From Saezia sanguinis (GTDB taxonomy: Bacteria > Pseudomonadota > Gammaproteobacteria > Burkholderiales > Burkholderiaceae_C): a stretch of DNA of 64,000 nt. A program made the translations under genes and the position numbers. The notes beneath the pieces were generated by a model. That model had not been told where the DNA came from and did no database searches. It worked only from the letters and a program-made list of their open reading frames with translations. Shown one piece after another: positions 54,309-63,600 of the stretch (positions within the stretch are counted from its first letter, which is position 1; each line of letters begins with the position of its first letter). Location: assembly GCF_003991585.1 (NCBI RefSeq), contig NZ_PQSP01000010.1:1-64000 (forward strand), read 5' to 3'.

Positions 54309-54649
54309 ATACACCGCTCATGACATACGGTTCACTGGCTGCGGCCATCGTCTGTGAAATCATCGGCACCACGGCCCTCAAACAAACCGAACAATTCACA
54401 CAATGGATACCGTCCGTGATTTGCATTGCCGGCTACATCGCCGCCTTTTTCTTTTTATCCATCACGCTGCGTTTTATCCCGGTAGGCATTGCGTATGCCA
54501 TCTGGAGCGGCGTCGGTATTGTGCTGATCTCGCTGATAGGCATCGTGTTTTTTAAACAGCACCTGGATCTGGCTGCATGGATAGGCCTGACACTGATCAT
54601 TGCCGGTGTCGTGGTTGTCAATGTATTTTCCAAATCCGGCGTGCACTGA
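54305..54649 (+). CDS. Small multidrug resistance (SMR) family exporter
   Basis: A 114-residue protein with four membrane helices. The essential glutamate of helix 1 is in AAAIVCEIIGTTALKQTEQF, helix 3 shows YAIWSGVGIVLISLIGIVFF and helix 4 ends AGVVVVNVFSK. These are EmrE/QacC-like dimers that export lipophilic cations using the proton gradient; SugE-type guanidinium exporters are close relatives, but the sequence looks more like the Qac group. Start overlaps the TetR stop. Confidence 0.93.
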   Translation: MNTPLMTYGSLAAAIVCEIIGTTALKQTEQFTQWIPSVICIAGYIAAFFFLSITLRFIPVGIAYAIWSGVGIVLISLIGIVFFKQHLDLAAWIGLTLIIAGVVVVNVFSKSGVH

Positions 54650-54733
54650 TGCACACAAATGCCCGCGCAGGAGAAGTCCCCCTTTATCAGGGTTGATGTT
54701 CATCCGGCAACAAACGGGTTGAGCAAAGATGAT

Positions 54734-55615
54734 CTATTTTTTCTTATAGGGGTTTTCCACCCCGGGTGGCAGACGGCGAAAGCGCTTATAACCCCACCAG
54801 TACTGGTCCGGCCAACGCATGATGACCTCCTCCAGACCGCGGTTCATGGCAGCCGTACCCTGCTGCGGATCGGATATCTCCGCAGGTGCATCCATGCAGT
54901 AAAAACGGAAACCCCGTCCCCAGGAAAGCCGTTTAGCCACAAAGAAAATCACCGGTGCCCCGGATTTACCGGCCAGCTTGCTGACCAGATCCATGGTATG
55001 CGCCGGATGCCCAAAAAACGGCGCATACTGGCCTGAGCCTTCGGGAGGGTCATGGTCGGGCAGAATACCGATCATTTCGCGGCGCTTCAGCGCGGCCAGC
55101 AAGGCACGCACACCGCCAGAATCGGTGGATGCCAGCTTGATATTTTTCATCCGGGAACGCCCCGGGTTCATCATCTCATTGGCCTTGCCGTCAGCCCGCG
55201 TCTGCGGTTTATACAACACCGTCAGCGGGCCAATCAGCGCACCGACAAAACTGCTCAGCTCCCACGCGCCCAGATGCGGCGTGAGGAAAATGGCGGCTCC
55301 CCCGCTGCGCTCCGTGCGTGCCCGTAAATCGGCCAGCATTTTTTCATCGTTCAGCCATCTTTTAAGCCGGAAAGCCGGGCCATACCAGAATGCAGGGGCT
55401 TCAACAATGGCTTTTGCGGTTTCGATCAGGCTGCGGCGAATCAGGCGTTTTTGTGCCCGCGGGCTCCAGTCAGGCAAACACCAAGCGATCTGCTGCGTGG
55501 CTGTGCGTTTTTGTGAGTTAGGAATAAACCACATGATCCAGCCCGCCAGCCAGCCAATGCTGTGCAAAACAGGCAATGGCAACCAGCCGGCTAAACGAAG
55601 CAAAAACTGTGTCAT
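54734..55615 (-). CDS. Late lipid A acyltransferase (LpxL/HtrB-like)
   Basis: A 293-residue inner-membrane-associated acyltransferase of the LpxL/LpxM family that adds secondary acyl chains to Kdo2-lipid IVA or a precursor. N-terminal membrane region LLRLAGWLPLPVLHSIGWLA. Catalytic H-x4-E/D motif in FLTPHLGAWELSSF. Further motifs are GILPDHDPPEGSGQYAPFFG and a C-terminal RWPDQYWWGYKRFRRLPPG. The exact position of acylation cannot be told from sequence. Convergent with the SMR gene; recR lies 79 bp upstream on the same strand. Confidence 0.9.
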   Translation of the reverse strand: MTQFLLRLAGWLPLPVLHSIGWLAGWIMWFIPNSQKRTATQQIAWCLPDWSPRAQKRLIRRSLIETAKAIVEAPAFWYGPAFRLKRWLNDEKMLADLRARTERSGGAAIFLTPHLGAWELSSFVGALIGPLTVLYKPQTRADGKANEMMNPGRSRMKNIKLASTDSGGVRALLAALKRREMIGILPDHDPPEGSGQYAPFFGHPAHTMDLVSKLAGKSGAPVIFFVAKRLSWGRGFRFYCMDAPAEISDPQQGTAAMNRGLEEVIMRWPDQYWWGYKRFRRLPPGVENPYKKK

Positions 55616-55694
55616 AACAGGCAGCAGAGAAAATGGTTAAACAACAAAACAGAGCGCATTGGCAAATGTGGGATACCAGCCAGTATATACATGT

Positions 55695-56291
55695 TCACGA
55701 ACTGCGCCGGTCCGCCAGCGCATGGGCAATCGTACCCAGGTCCACATATTCCAGTTCGGCCCCCGCAGGCACGCCGCGCGCCAGCCGGGTTACCTTGATG
55801 CCATGCGGTTTCAAGTACTGGCTGATTACATAAGCGGTGGCCTCTCCTTCAGCGGTAAAGTTGGTGGCCAGAATCACTTCGCGCACCTTGCCATCCAGCG
55901 CCCTGGTATACAGGTGCTGCAACCCGATTTCATCAGGCCCGACACTATCCAGCGGGCTTAAATGCCCCATCAGCACATAGTACAGGCCGTTATAGGTGCG
56001 CGTTCTCTCCATGGCGGCCTGGTCGGCCGGGTTTTCCACCACGCACAACTGCGTGGCATCACGCGTGGCGTCAGCGCACACGTCGCAGATGTCGCCTTCG
56101 GTAAACGTATGGCACAGCTTGCAGTGGTGCGTGTGCTCAACCGCATGGCGCAATGCCTGCGCCAGATCTAAAGCACCCTTGTGATCGTATTGCAGCAAAT
56201 GGAACGCCATGCGCTGTGCCGATTTGACGCCTACGCCCGGCAGGCAGCGCAAAGCCTGTACCAGTGCTTCCAGTGTGGAGTTTTCAGCCAT
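55695..56291 (-). CDS. recR: Recombination mediator protein RecR
   Basis: A 198-residue DNA-repair protein that with RecO loads RecA on single-stranded DNA. Helix-hairpin-helix [20 protein letters not shown], a C4 zinc finger [16 protein letters not shown], and a Toprim domain beginning [16 protein letters not shown]. The start at 56291 has AGGGG 4 nt upstream; an in-frame GTG 15 bp upstream is not used. Follows ybaB and dnaX in the standard order. Confidence 0.96.
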   Translation of the reverse strand: MAENSTLEALVQALRCLPGVGVKSAQRMAFHLLQYDHKGALDLAQALRHAVEHTHHCKLCHTFTEGDICDVCADATRDATQLCVVENPADQAAMERTRTYNGLYYVLMGHLSPLDSVGPDEIGLQHLYTRALDGKVREVILATNFTAEGEATAYVISQYLKPHGIKVTRLARGVPAGAELEYVDLGTIAHALADRRSS

Positions 56292-56377
56292 TGTCCCCTC
56301 TGCCACCCGGCAAAATCATGGAACGACAACAGGCACAGCCTTCAGACCATACCCATTGGCAGAAACAGGGAACCTGG

Positions 56378-56707
56378 TCAGAACGGCAGTTTCATGCCGG
56401 GCGGCAATGCCATACCGGCTGTAATGCTGCTCAGGCGTTCTTTTTCAGTTTCCGCAGCGCGGCGCATGGCATCGTTCATGGCAGCGGCCAGCAGGTCTTC
56501 GACCATTTCCTTGTCTTCCTGCAACAGGCTGGGATCAATTTCCACACGTTTGACATCGTGCTTGCAGGTCATGGTGATTTTCACCAGCCCGGCACCGGAT
56601 TGCCCTTCAACCTCCACAGTAGCCAGCTCATCATGCGCTTTTTTCAAATTATCCTGCATGGCCTGGGCCTGCTTCATCATATTGGCGAGTTGTCCTTTAT
56701 TGAACAT
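56378..56707 (-). CDS. ybaB: Nucleoid-associated protein YbaB/EbfC family
   Basis: A 109-residue DNA-binding protein. Begins [20 protein letters not shown], with the core [20 protein letters not shown] and [20 protein letters not shown] at the end, as in the family. The start at 56707 follows family alignment; a longer frame to 56749 is unlikely. Located between dnaX and recR in a typical operon. Confidence 0.95.
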   Translation of the reverse strand: MFNKGQLANMMKQAQAMQDNLKKAHDELATVEVEGQSGAGLVKITMTCKHDVKRVEIDPSLLQEDKEMVEDLLAAAMNDAMRRAAETEKERLSSITAGMALPPGMKLPF

Positions 56708-56862
56708 GTGACGCTTCTTTCTTCCATCAAAAAGAGTAATTGTATGCAAACTGCGTTAACTACACATTGTGCATGCGAAATAAGTGTGCCTGTTTGCGGA
56801 AAACCACAGTCTGCTGATGGTTCCCCAGGCACAAACAGGTCTCCAGAGACCTGAGGCCAAAG

Positions 56863-59076
56863 TCATTCGAGCGGCCGCACGGTGCCTGGAACCACCCTGG
56901 CACCCGGAAACTCCTGCAGCCATTTCTGCACATCCTGGTCAGCCTCGACCGCCGCCTGCGCCTGTGCCTGCCGCTGCGCCAGAAAGGCCTGTATACGCAA
57001 TGCCGGCGTATCGCTCACCTCTCCATACGCCACGGTCACAGCAACCGGGTGCGCCAGATACGCCTGCAGCGCATCTGCCAGCTTCTGGCGGTTGTTATCC
57101 TGCATCAGCGTCTTACGGGCGCATACCAGTTCCCATTGCTGCTCGTCAGAACTGATCTGCACCGCCTGGGCATTCAGCGCCAGTTCCCGCGCCAGTGCGT
57201 TGATGGCGCCAGTATCCACCAGCGCGTTGACCACTTCGGTCCAGCGCTGTGCCTGCGGTGTACTTTCCGGCAGTTGTATGGGCTGTACAGGTTGTACGGG
57301 GACAGCAGAATCTGTATCACGCGCTGCGGATGCAGCCATACCCCCGGCCGTTTCAGAATATGCCGGCTGTTGTACGGCACCGCCTGTACCGGCATAACTG
57401 GCAGCCCCGTTCTGGGGCTGCTTATCCTTGTGCAGGCTATCCTTGGACTCTCTGTCGCCCTGATCCACAACGCTCTGCCCGGCAGCAGGGGCTGTATAAG
57501 GTGCGGAAGGTGTATAAGACCCTTCCTCGTGCGGCACTTCATCAACCCAGGGCGGCAGATCATCCTCAACGGCTGCCGCCACTGCCTGGGGCGGCGGAGA
57601 ATCCATTTTTTCCGGTTGTGGCGCAGCACGTTCCGGCAGGTTTCCACCTCCGCTATCAGACGGCCTTGGCATCTGCGAAACAGGCCTGACCTGCGTGGTT
57701 ACAGACACCGGAGCTTCCTGCCGTGGGCTTGCCTGCACAGGCTGTGCAACTGTCTGCCCCGCATTTGAGGCGCTTTCAGCACCAGCCTGCCGGGCAATGG
57801 GAGCATGGGCAGGAGTGGAAACAGGGGACGGGATAGGGATAGGAGTAGGGGCAGAAACAACCGGCTGGGAAGCCGCCTTTTGCTCAGCGCCCGAAACCGG
57901 CGGAACCGGCCGGGGTGTTAATTGTGGTGTTTTTTTTTCTGCCGTCCCGGCTCCCGTTGCCGGAATAGTTGCCTGCCCGGCAGGTTGAAATGCCAGCAGG
58001 CGCAGCAGCACCATCACCAGCGCCGCATACTCGTCGCTGGCAAGCCCCAGCTCGTCCTGTCCGCGCAACACAATGCTGTAAAGCAACTGTATTTCATCGG
58101 GAGCCATCAAAGACGCCAGCGCGGCAATCGCAGCGTCATCCGGGTCGCCCGCCTGCAGCGCATCGGGCACCACCTGCAATACAGCCATACGCTGCAGTAC
58201 AGTCGCCATTTCATCCAGCGCAGCCGTAGCGGCCAGCCCCTGGGTGCGCATGAAATCCACCAGTTCGATCACCGCCTTGCCGTTGCCTGCCGCAAGAGAC
58301 TCAATCAACTGGTAAACATGGCTGCGGTCAATCGAGCCCAGCATCTGCCGCACGCCATTTTCTTCCATGGTGCCGTTGCCGTAAGCAATGGCCTGATCCG
58401 TCAGCGACAGCGCATCACGCATGGAGCCATGTGCAGCACGTGAAAGCAAACGCAGGCTGCCCGCATCAAACGGAATCTGCTCAGCAGACAGCACCTGCTG
58501 CAAATGCTCAAACACGGTTTCCGGCGCCATTGGCCGCAGGTTAAACTGCAGGCAGCGCGACAGCACAGTAACCGGCACTTTCTGCGGATCGGTCGTTGCC
58601 AGCACAAATTTCAGATATTCCGGCGGCTCTTCCAGCGTTTTAAGCATTGCGTTGAACGCTGTATTGGAAAGCATGTGCACTTCGTCAATCATGAACACTT
58701 TAAAGCGCCCGACCACCGGCTTGTAAACCGCCTGCTCCAGCAGTTGTGAAATTTCATCCACACCGCGGTTGGATGCCGCATCCAGCTCCACATAATCAAC
58801 AAAACGGCCGGCATCAATATCCAGGCAGGCCTGACAGACGCCACAGGGGTGCGACGTAATGCCGCCCTGCCCATCCGGCCCCACACAGTTGAGCGACTTG
58901 GCCAGAATGCGGGAAACCGTTGTCTTTCCCACCCCGCGCGTACCGGTAAACAAATACGCATGGTGCAGGCGCTGCGTCTGCAGCGCATTGGTCAGCGCCT
59001 GGACGACATGGTCCTGCCCCACCATCTCAGAGAAGGTTTTAGGGCGGTATTTTCGGGCCAGAACAAGATAACTCAT
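56863..59076 (-). CDS. dnaX: DNA polymerase III subunit tau (and gamma)
   Basis: A 737-residue clamp-loader subunit. Walker A GTRGVGKTT (about residues 45-53), a cysteine cluster for zinc (NCVGPDGQGG, HPCGVCQAC), DEVHMLS and the sensor SRC. Domains I-III end near residue 370. A low-complexity Pro/Ala/Gln linker (about 375-600) follows, then the tau-specific C-terminal domain that binds the polymerase alpha subunit and DnaB. An A9 tract at codons 380-383 offers frameshifting that would give a gamma-like product. Upstream repeats and the SRP RNA gene lie to the right. Confidence 0.96.
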   Translation of the reverse strand: MSYLVLARKYRPKTFSEMVGQDHVVQALTNALQTQRLHHAYLFTGTRGVGKTTVSRILAKSLNCVGPDGQGGITSHPCGVCQACLDIDAGRFVDYVELDAASNRGVDEISQLLEQAVYKPVVGRFKVFMIDEVHMLSNTAFNAMLKTLEEPPEYLKFVLATTDPQKVPVTVLSRCLQFNLRPMAPETVFEHLQQVLSAEQIPFDAGSLRLLSRAAHGSMRDALSLTDQAIAYGNGTMEENGVRQMLGSIDRSHVYQLIESLAAGNGKAVIELVDFMRTQGLAATAALDEMATVLQRMAVLQVVPDALQAGDPDDAAIAALASLMAPDEIQLLYSIVLRGQDELGLASDEYAALVMVLLRLLAFQPAGQATIPATGAGTAEKKTPQLTPRPVPPVSGAEQKAASQPVVSAPTPIPIPSPVSTPAHAPIARQAGAESASNAGQTVAQPVQASPRQEAPVSVTTQVRPVSQMPRPSDSGGGNLPERAAPQPEKMDSPPPQAVAAAVEDDLPPWVDEVPHEEGSYTPSAPYTAPAAGQSVVDQGDRESKDSLHKDKQPQNGAASYAGTGGAVQQPAYSETAGGMAASAARDTDSAVPVQPVQPIQLPESTPQAQRWTEVVNALVDTGAINALARELALNAQAVQISSDEQQWELVCARKTLMQDNNRQKLADALQAYLAHPVAVTVAYGEVSDTPALRIQAFLAQRQAQAQAAVEADQDVQKWLQEFPGARVVPGTVRPLE
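57930..57938 (-). promoter_or_regulatory. A9 slippery tract in dnaX (probable gamma/tau switch)
   Basis: On the coding strand the sequence reads GAA AAA AAA ACA (E380-K381-K382-T383), an uninterrupted run of nine A. A -1 shift here leads to a stop after about 14 further codons; a +1 shift stops after three. Either makes a protein of about 385-396 residues that keeps domains I-III, comparable to gamma. A GGGAG lies about 12 nt upstream. Known dnaX genes use A AAA AAG ribosomal slippage (E. coli) or A9 transcriptional slippage (Thermus). Confidence 0.65.
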
Positions 59077-59091
59077 AGCCTTGAATTCTAC

Positions 59092-59217
59092 GTGTTCTGG
59101 TTATTTTTTGTTAAGTACACTATACAAAACTGTGCGTTTAGGACATTTTTGTTCAGTTCACTTTACAAAATCTATCTGTTCTGGATATTTTTGTTCGATA
59201 AGCTTTTTACTTTCCCA
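59092..59217. repeat. Three 42-bp imperfect direct repeats upstream of dnaX
   Basis: Units start at 59092, 59134 and 59176 with an exact period of 42 bp. Shared core: TGTTCTGG-[TA]TATTTTTTGTT-like sequence, then CAC-TATACAAAA or CAC-TTTACAAAA. The third unit is weaker at its right end. They occupy almost all of the 195-bp gap between dnaX and the next gene, in the dnaX promoter region. Confidence 0.7.
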
Positions 59218-59271
59218 TAGAAAGCAAAAGCATATACACTGACCTTTTGAAATACAGCCAAAAACAAGACC

Positions 59272-60030
59272 ATGAAAAAACTGCTGCCTTTGATATTTTT
59301 CCTGTGGACCACGGTCTGGGCCCAGTCGTGCCCGCCCCAGGCACTTTGCGCCAGCAATTCGCTGTGGAATAACCCCAACCACCTGACCATTGACTTTCAG
59401 GTGGATGAGCCTCAGATTCATCTGGCCCTTGAAGCGTGGTTTCACGATGAAAAAAACATCAGCATCGAAATGAGCGGCGAACAAGGCGGCAGGCTGAAAC
59501 TGATCAACGGCAAACTGCTGCTGACCCAGGGTATCGATTTCGACGAAAACCACATGATTGATGCGCTGGATGGCGTTGCCCTGAACACCGCACTGGTGAT
59601 GAACCTGCTGCAGGCCGCTTATGAAAAAGGCCCGGCACAACTCAAAGAACCCGTAACCGCAGAAGTGAAAGACCAAAACAGAAGCCTTATCGCAGGCACA
59701 AGAAGTGCATCGGCCAGCATACCGCCACCCTGGCAACTGAGCGCAGAGATACAGCCCGAACCCGCCGCTGATCATCCTGCATTTCGCTACCGCCTGCTGC
59801 TGCACATCAACAATCGGCAAATGCGGATCAGCGGCCTTTGGGAACAACGCTCAACCCCGCCGGTGCTGGATGCCGATATGCCCCTGCAGGGCTGGCAGGT
59901 GTACACCCTGGGGCCACGTACCTTCCGAGATGGGAGCTCAACCATTTACGACTATGGCACCACGCTTTTGGACACGCCGGCCAAAACACTGAGCGAACTG
60001 ATACAAAGCCAGCAGGTACAAACGCCTTAG
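59272..60030 (+). CDS. Exported hypothetical protein
   Basis: A 252-residue protein with a signal peptide (MKKLLPLIFFLWTTVWAQSC). A pair of cysteines follows (SCPPQALCAS). The body is beta-rich, with GLALEAW-like strands (IHLALEAWFHDEKNISIEMS) and VYTLGPRTFRDGSSTIYDYG near the end. I do not recognise a family. It is divergent from dnaX across the 42-bp repeats. Confidence 0.6.
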   Translation: MKKLLPLIFFLWTTVWAQSCPPQALCASNSLWNNPNHLTIDFQVDEPQIHLALEAWFHDEKNISIEMSGEQGGRLKLINGKLLLTQGIDFDENHMIDALDGVALNTALVMNLLQAAYEKGPAQLKEPVTAEVKDQNRSLIAGTRSASASIPPPWQLSAEIQPEPAADHPAFRYRLLLHINNRQMRISGLWEQRSTPPVLDADMPLQGWQVYTLGPRTFRDGSSTIYDYGTTLLDTPAKTLSELIQSQQVQTP

Positions 60031-60141
60031 CGCTTAAACCCTCAGCCCCCTAAGCCATAACTTAACGGCTGGCGTGATAAAACAGCGGGAAAGGGCAAAG
60101 GACAGCAAAAGGCAGCAAAGGGGCAGAGATGTCCCTGCACC

Positions 60142-60170
60142 TTTCCCTGAAAGCCAAACTCGCATACAAT
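60142..60170 (+). promoter_or_regulatory. Promoter of the SRP RNA gene
   Basis: TACAAT (60165-60170) is a good -10, about 8 nt before the predicted RNA 5' end; TTTCCC (60142-60147) is a weak -35 at 17 bp spacing. Confidence 0.5.
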
Positions 60171-60178
60171 TGCTCGCT

Positions 60179-60271
60179 GGTGGGCCTCCCCGCATGGTAA
60201 AACAGCCAACCGGGTCAGGTGGGGAACCAAGCAGCCCTAACTGTGTAGCCAGTGCCGGGTACAGGCTCACC
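60179..60271 (+). ncRNA. ffs: Signal recognition particle RNA (4.5S RNA)
   Basis: The conserved domain IV reads GGTCAGGT-GGGGAACC-AAGCAGCC, with the GGAA tetraloop closed by GG/CC pairs and the symmetric-loop AAGCAGCC that binds Ffh. The 5' end GGTGGGCCT (60179-60187) pairs with the 3' end AGGCTCACC (60263-60271), with one G-U pair, closing the hairpin. The size (about 93 nt) suits a small bacterial SRP RNA. It functions with Ffh in cotranslational targeting. Proximity to dnaX is seen in other bacteria. Exact ends are estimates. Confidence 0.9.
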
Positions 60272-60283
60272 TCCTTATTTTTC

Positions 60284-60318
60284 CGGGCGAACACTGTCGC
60301 AAAAAAGCCGTTCGCCCG
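60284..60318 (+). terminator. Inverted repeat downstream of ffs
   Basis: CGGGCGAAC (60284-60292) and GTTCGCCCG (60310-60318) form a perfect 9-bp stem with a 17-nt loop rich in A. A TTATTTTT tract lies just before it. It may end the RNA transcript. Confidence 0.45.
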
Positions 60319-60689
60319 ATCTTGTGCAATACCGCACAAACCGAAGCCGTTCTACACTGCAGAATGTGGCTTTTTAATGACACTGTTCCCCTCGGCACGC
60401 TCCTGTTTCCCTTCCATTGGATTGCTCGGGACCTTTACCAAATTTTGGGCAGGACCATGCCAGCGCTGACGGGACCCTTGATGTAGCCAAAGCACGTGTC
60501 CATAAAACAATCATTTCTGCTTTGTCAAATCATTTGCTTTTCGGCCTCTGCTTCTGGCGATCTCCATACTGCTAAATCGACCGGCAAAACCCGGTAAAAT
60601 GTAAGATGGCGGTAAATGACCGTCATGGTTCGGCTGTGTGCAAATTTGTACTTCAGCATAAATGATTTATACATACATTGACAGAATCC
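60319..60689. other. Intergenic region upstream of the giant oxidoreductase gene
   Basis: 371 bp with no supported gene. It holds a small inverted repeat TTGTGC-AATACC-GCACAA (60322-60339), a weak stem followed by TTTTT near 60345-60376, and GGTAAAAT (60593-60600), which resembles the -10 elements seen elsewhere in the window, about 90 bp before the start. Confidence 0.4.
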
Positions 60690-63600
60690 ATGAACGCACC
60701 CACGACAATTGAGAATTTGCTGGCTACCCATGAGAACGCACCTCGGCTGCGGGAGATACCCTATAACTACACCTCCTTCTCCGACCAGGAAATCATCCGG
60801 CGCCTGCTTGGCGATCGTGGCTGGGAGCTGATGCAGGCCTTGCGCAGCGAACGCCAGACGGGCCGTTCTGCGCGCATGATCTATGAGATTCTGGGCGACA
60901 TCTGGGTTGCACGCCGCAACCCCTACCTGCAGGACGACCTGCTTGATAATCCCAAACGCCGCGGCCAGTTGATTGACGCTCTGCAGCACCGCATTCGCGA
61001 ATGCCAGAAGCGCCGCCAGCCGCAGCAGGACCTGCAACGCGACGAAATGGTCGGCGAGCTGATCGGGCTCACCCGCAAATCCATTGACGACTTTGCCGAC
61101 TCGCTGCACGCCACGCAGGAGCTGCGCCAGCGGGCCCGCCATGTGTTTGGCAAGCACACCCGCAGCGACAATATCTGCTTTGACGGCCTGTCACGCGTTT
61201 CCCATGTGACCGACGCCACCGACTGGCGCGTGGAATACCCGTTTGTCGTGCTCACCCCCGACAGCGAACAGGAAATCGCCAAACTGGTGAAAGACTGTAT
61301 TGATCTGGGGCTGACCATCATTGCGCGTGGCGGCGGCACCTGCTATACGGGCGGCGCCATTCCGCTGATCTGGCAAACCGCAGTCATCAATACCGAAAAG
61401 CTCGACACCATTTCGGCTGTAGAGCAAATTGACATTCCCGGCGTGGACCATCCGGTGCCCACCATCCATACCGAAGCCGGTGTGGTGACCCAACGCGTAT
61501 CCGAAACCGCCGAAGCGGCCGGTTTTGTATTCGCGGTGGACCCCACCTCGGCCGAAGCCTCGTGCGTGGGCGGCAACATTGCCATGAACGCCGGCGGCAA
61601 AAAAGCCGTGCTGTGGGGTACAGCGCTGGACAATCTGGTCTCCTGGCGCATGGTTACCCCTGACATGCAGTGGCTGGAAGTCACCCGCATCAACCACAAC
61701 CTGGGCAAAATTCACGACGCCGAAGTGGCCAGCTTTGAACTGCAATACTTCGAAATGGATGGCAAAACACCCATCCGCACCGAACGGCTCGATATTCCGG
61801 GGCAGCGCTTCCGCAAAGAAGGCCTGGGCAAAGACGTCACCGACAAATTCCTCAGCGGCCTGCCCGGCGTGCAAAAGGAAGGGTGCGACGGCATCATCAC
61901 CAGCGCGCGCTGGGTGGTGCACCGCATGCCCGAGCATACACGCACGGTTTGCCTGGAGTTTTTCGGCAACGCCAAAGACGTGGTGCCCAGCATCGTCGAG
62001 ATCAAAGACTACATGTTCTCGCTGGTCAAAGACGGCGGCGTCGAAATCCCCGGCAAACCAGAACTGGGCCGCGTACCGGTGCTGCTGGCAGGGCTTGAAC
62101 ACCTGGATGAGCGCTATCTGCGCGCGGTCGGCTACGTGACCAAATCCACCCAGCACAATGCCGACCTGCCCAAAATGGCGCTGTTTGGCGATATTGTGGG
62201 CGACAACCCGGAAGCGGTGGAACTGGTCACCAACGAAGTGGTCCGGCTGGCCGGCAGCCGCAGCGGCGAAGGTTTTATCGCCATCACCCCCGAAGCGCGC
62301 AAAAAATTCTGGGCCGACCGCAAGCGCACCGCGGCCATCAGCCGCCATACCAACGCGTTCAAAATCAATGAAGACGTGGTGATACCGCTGCCGCACATGG
62401 GTGAATACACCAACGGCATTGAGCACATCAACATCGAACTCTCGCTGCAAAACAAACTGCGGCTGGCAGATGAGCTGATACAGTTTTTCCAGCGCGGCCA
62501 TATCCCGCTGGGCAAAAGCGATTCGGATGACGCCGTGCCCTCAGAAGATGTGGTGCAGGAGCGCATTGCCCTGGCGCTGAAACTGTTGAACAAAGTCCGT
62601 GAGCAATGGCAGACCTGGCTTAACACCATGGACGATGCTCCGGCAGACGGCAGCGCCACCATTTTTGAACAGTTGCAGGACCACAGCCTGCGCGCCTCGT
62701 GGAAAACACAGATCCGCCAGCCGCTGCGCGAAATGTTCAGCAGCCCTATTTTCAAGCCGGTACTCGATGAATGCCAGGCCATTCACAAACGCGTGCTGCG
62801 TTCACGCGTGTTTGTTGCGCTGCACATGCACGCAGGCGACGGCAACGTGCACACCAACATTCCAGTCAACTCCGACGACTATGAAATGCTGCGCACCGCG
62901 CATGCGGCGGTCAAGCGCATCATGGCGCTGGCGCGCTCGCTGGATGGTGTCATCTCCGGTGAACACGGTATTGGCATCACCAAACTGGAATTCCTCTCGG
63001 ATGCCGAAATCGGCGACTTTGAAGCCTACAAGCAAAAAGTCGACCCTGAAGGACGCTTCAACTACGGCAAGCTGCTGCGGCACGGGCCGGTCAAGGCCGA
63101 CCTGACCAACGCCTATACGCCCAGCTTTGGCCTGCTTGGGTATGAGTCGCTGCTGATGCAGCGCTCAGACATCGGCAATATCGCCAATTCGGTCAAAGAC
63201 TGCCTGCGCTGCGGTAAATGCAAGCCGGTATGCTCAACCCATGTGCCACGGGCCAACCTGCTGTATTCGCCGCGCAATAAAATCCTGGGCACGTCTTTGC
63301 TGATTGAAGCCTTCCTGTATGAAGAGCAAACCCGGCGCGGCATCTCAATCCGCCACTGGGACGAATTTGCCGACATTGCAGAACACTGCACCGTCTGCCA
63401 CCGCTGCTTGGCGCCCTGCCCGGTCAACATCGACTATGGCGACGTCAGCATGAACATGCGCAACCTGCTGCACCAACTGGGCGAAGGCCGTACCAACATG
63501 GCCGGCAAAATGGCGATGTTCTTCCTGAACTCGACCAAGCCTGAAACCATCAAGGCCACCCGCACCGCCATGAGCCTGGGTTACAAGGCGCAGCGGCTGG

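Noticed and set aside
61191-62501. 436-residue minus-strand frame opposite the FAD oxidase
   Set aside because: The plus-strand protein has clear FAD and Fe-S motifs throughout. The antisense frame is a shadow rich in H, F, G and A.
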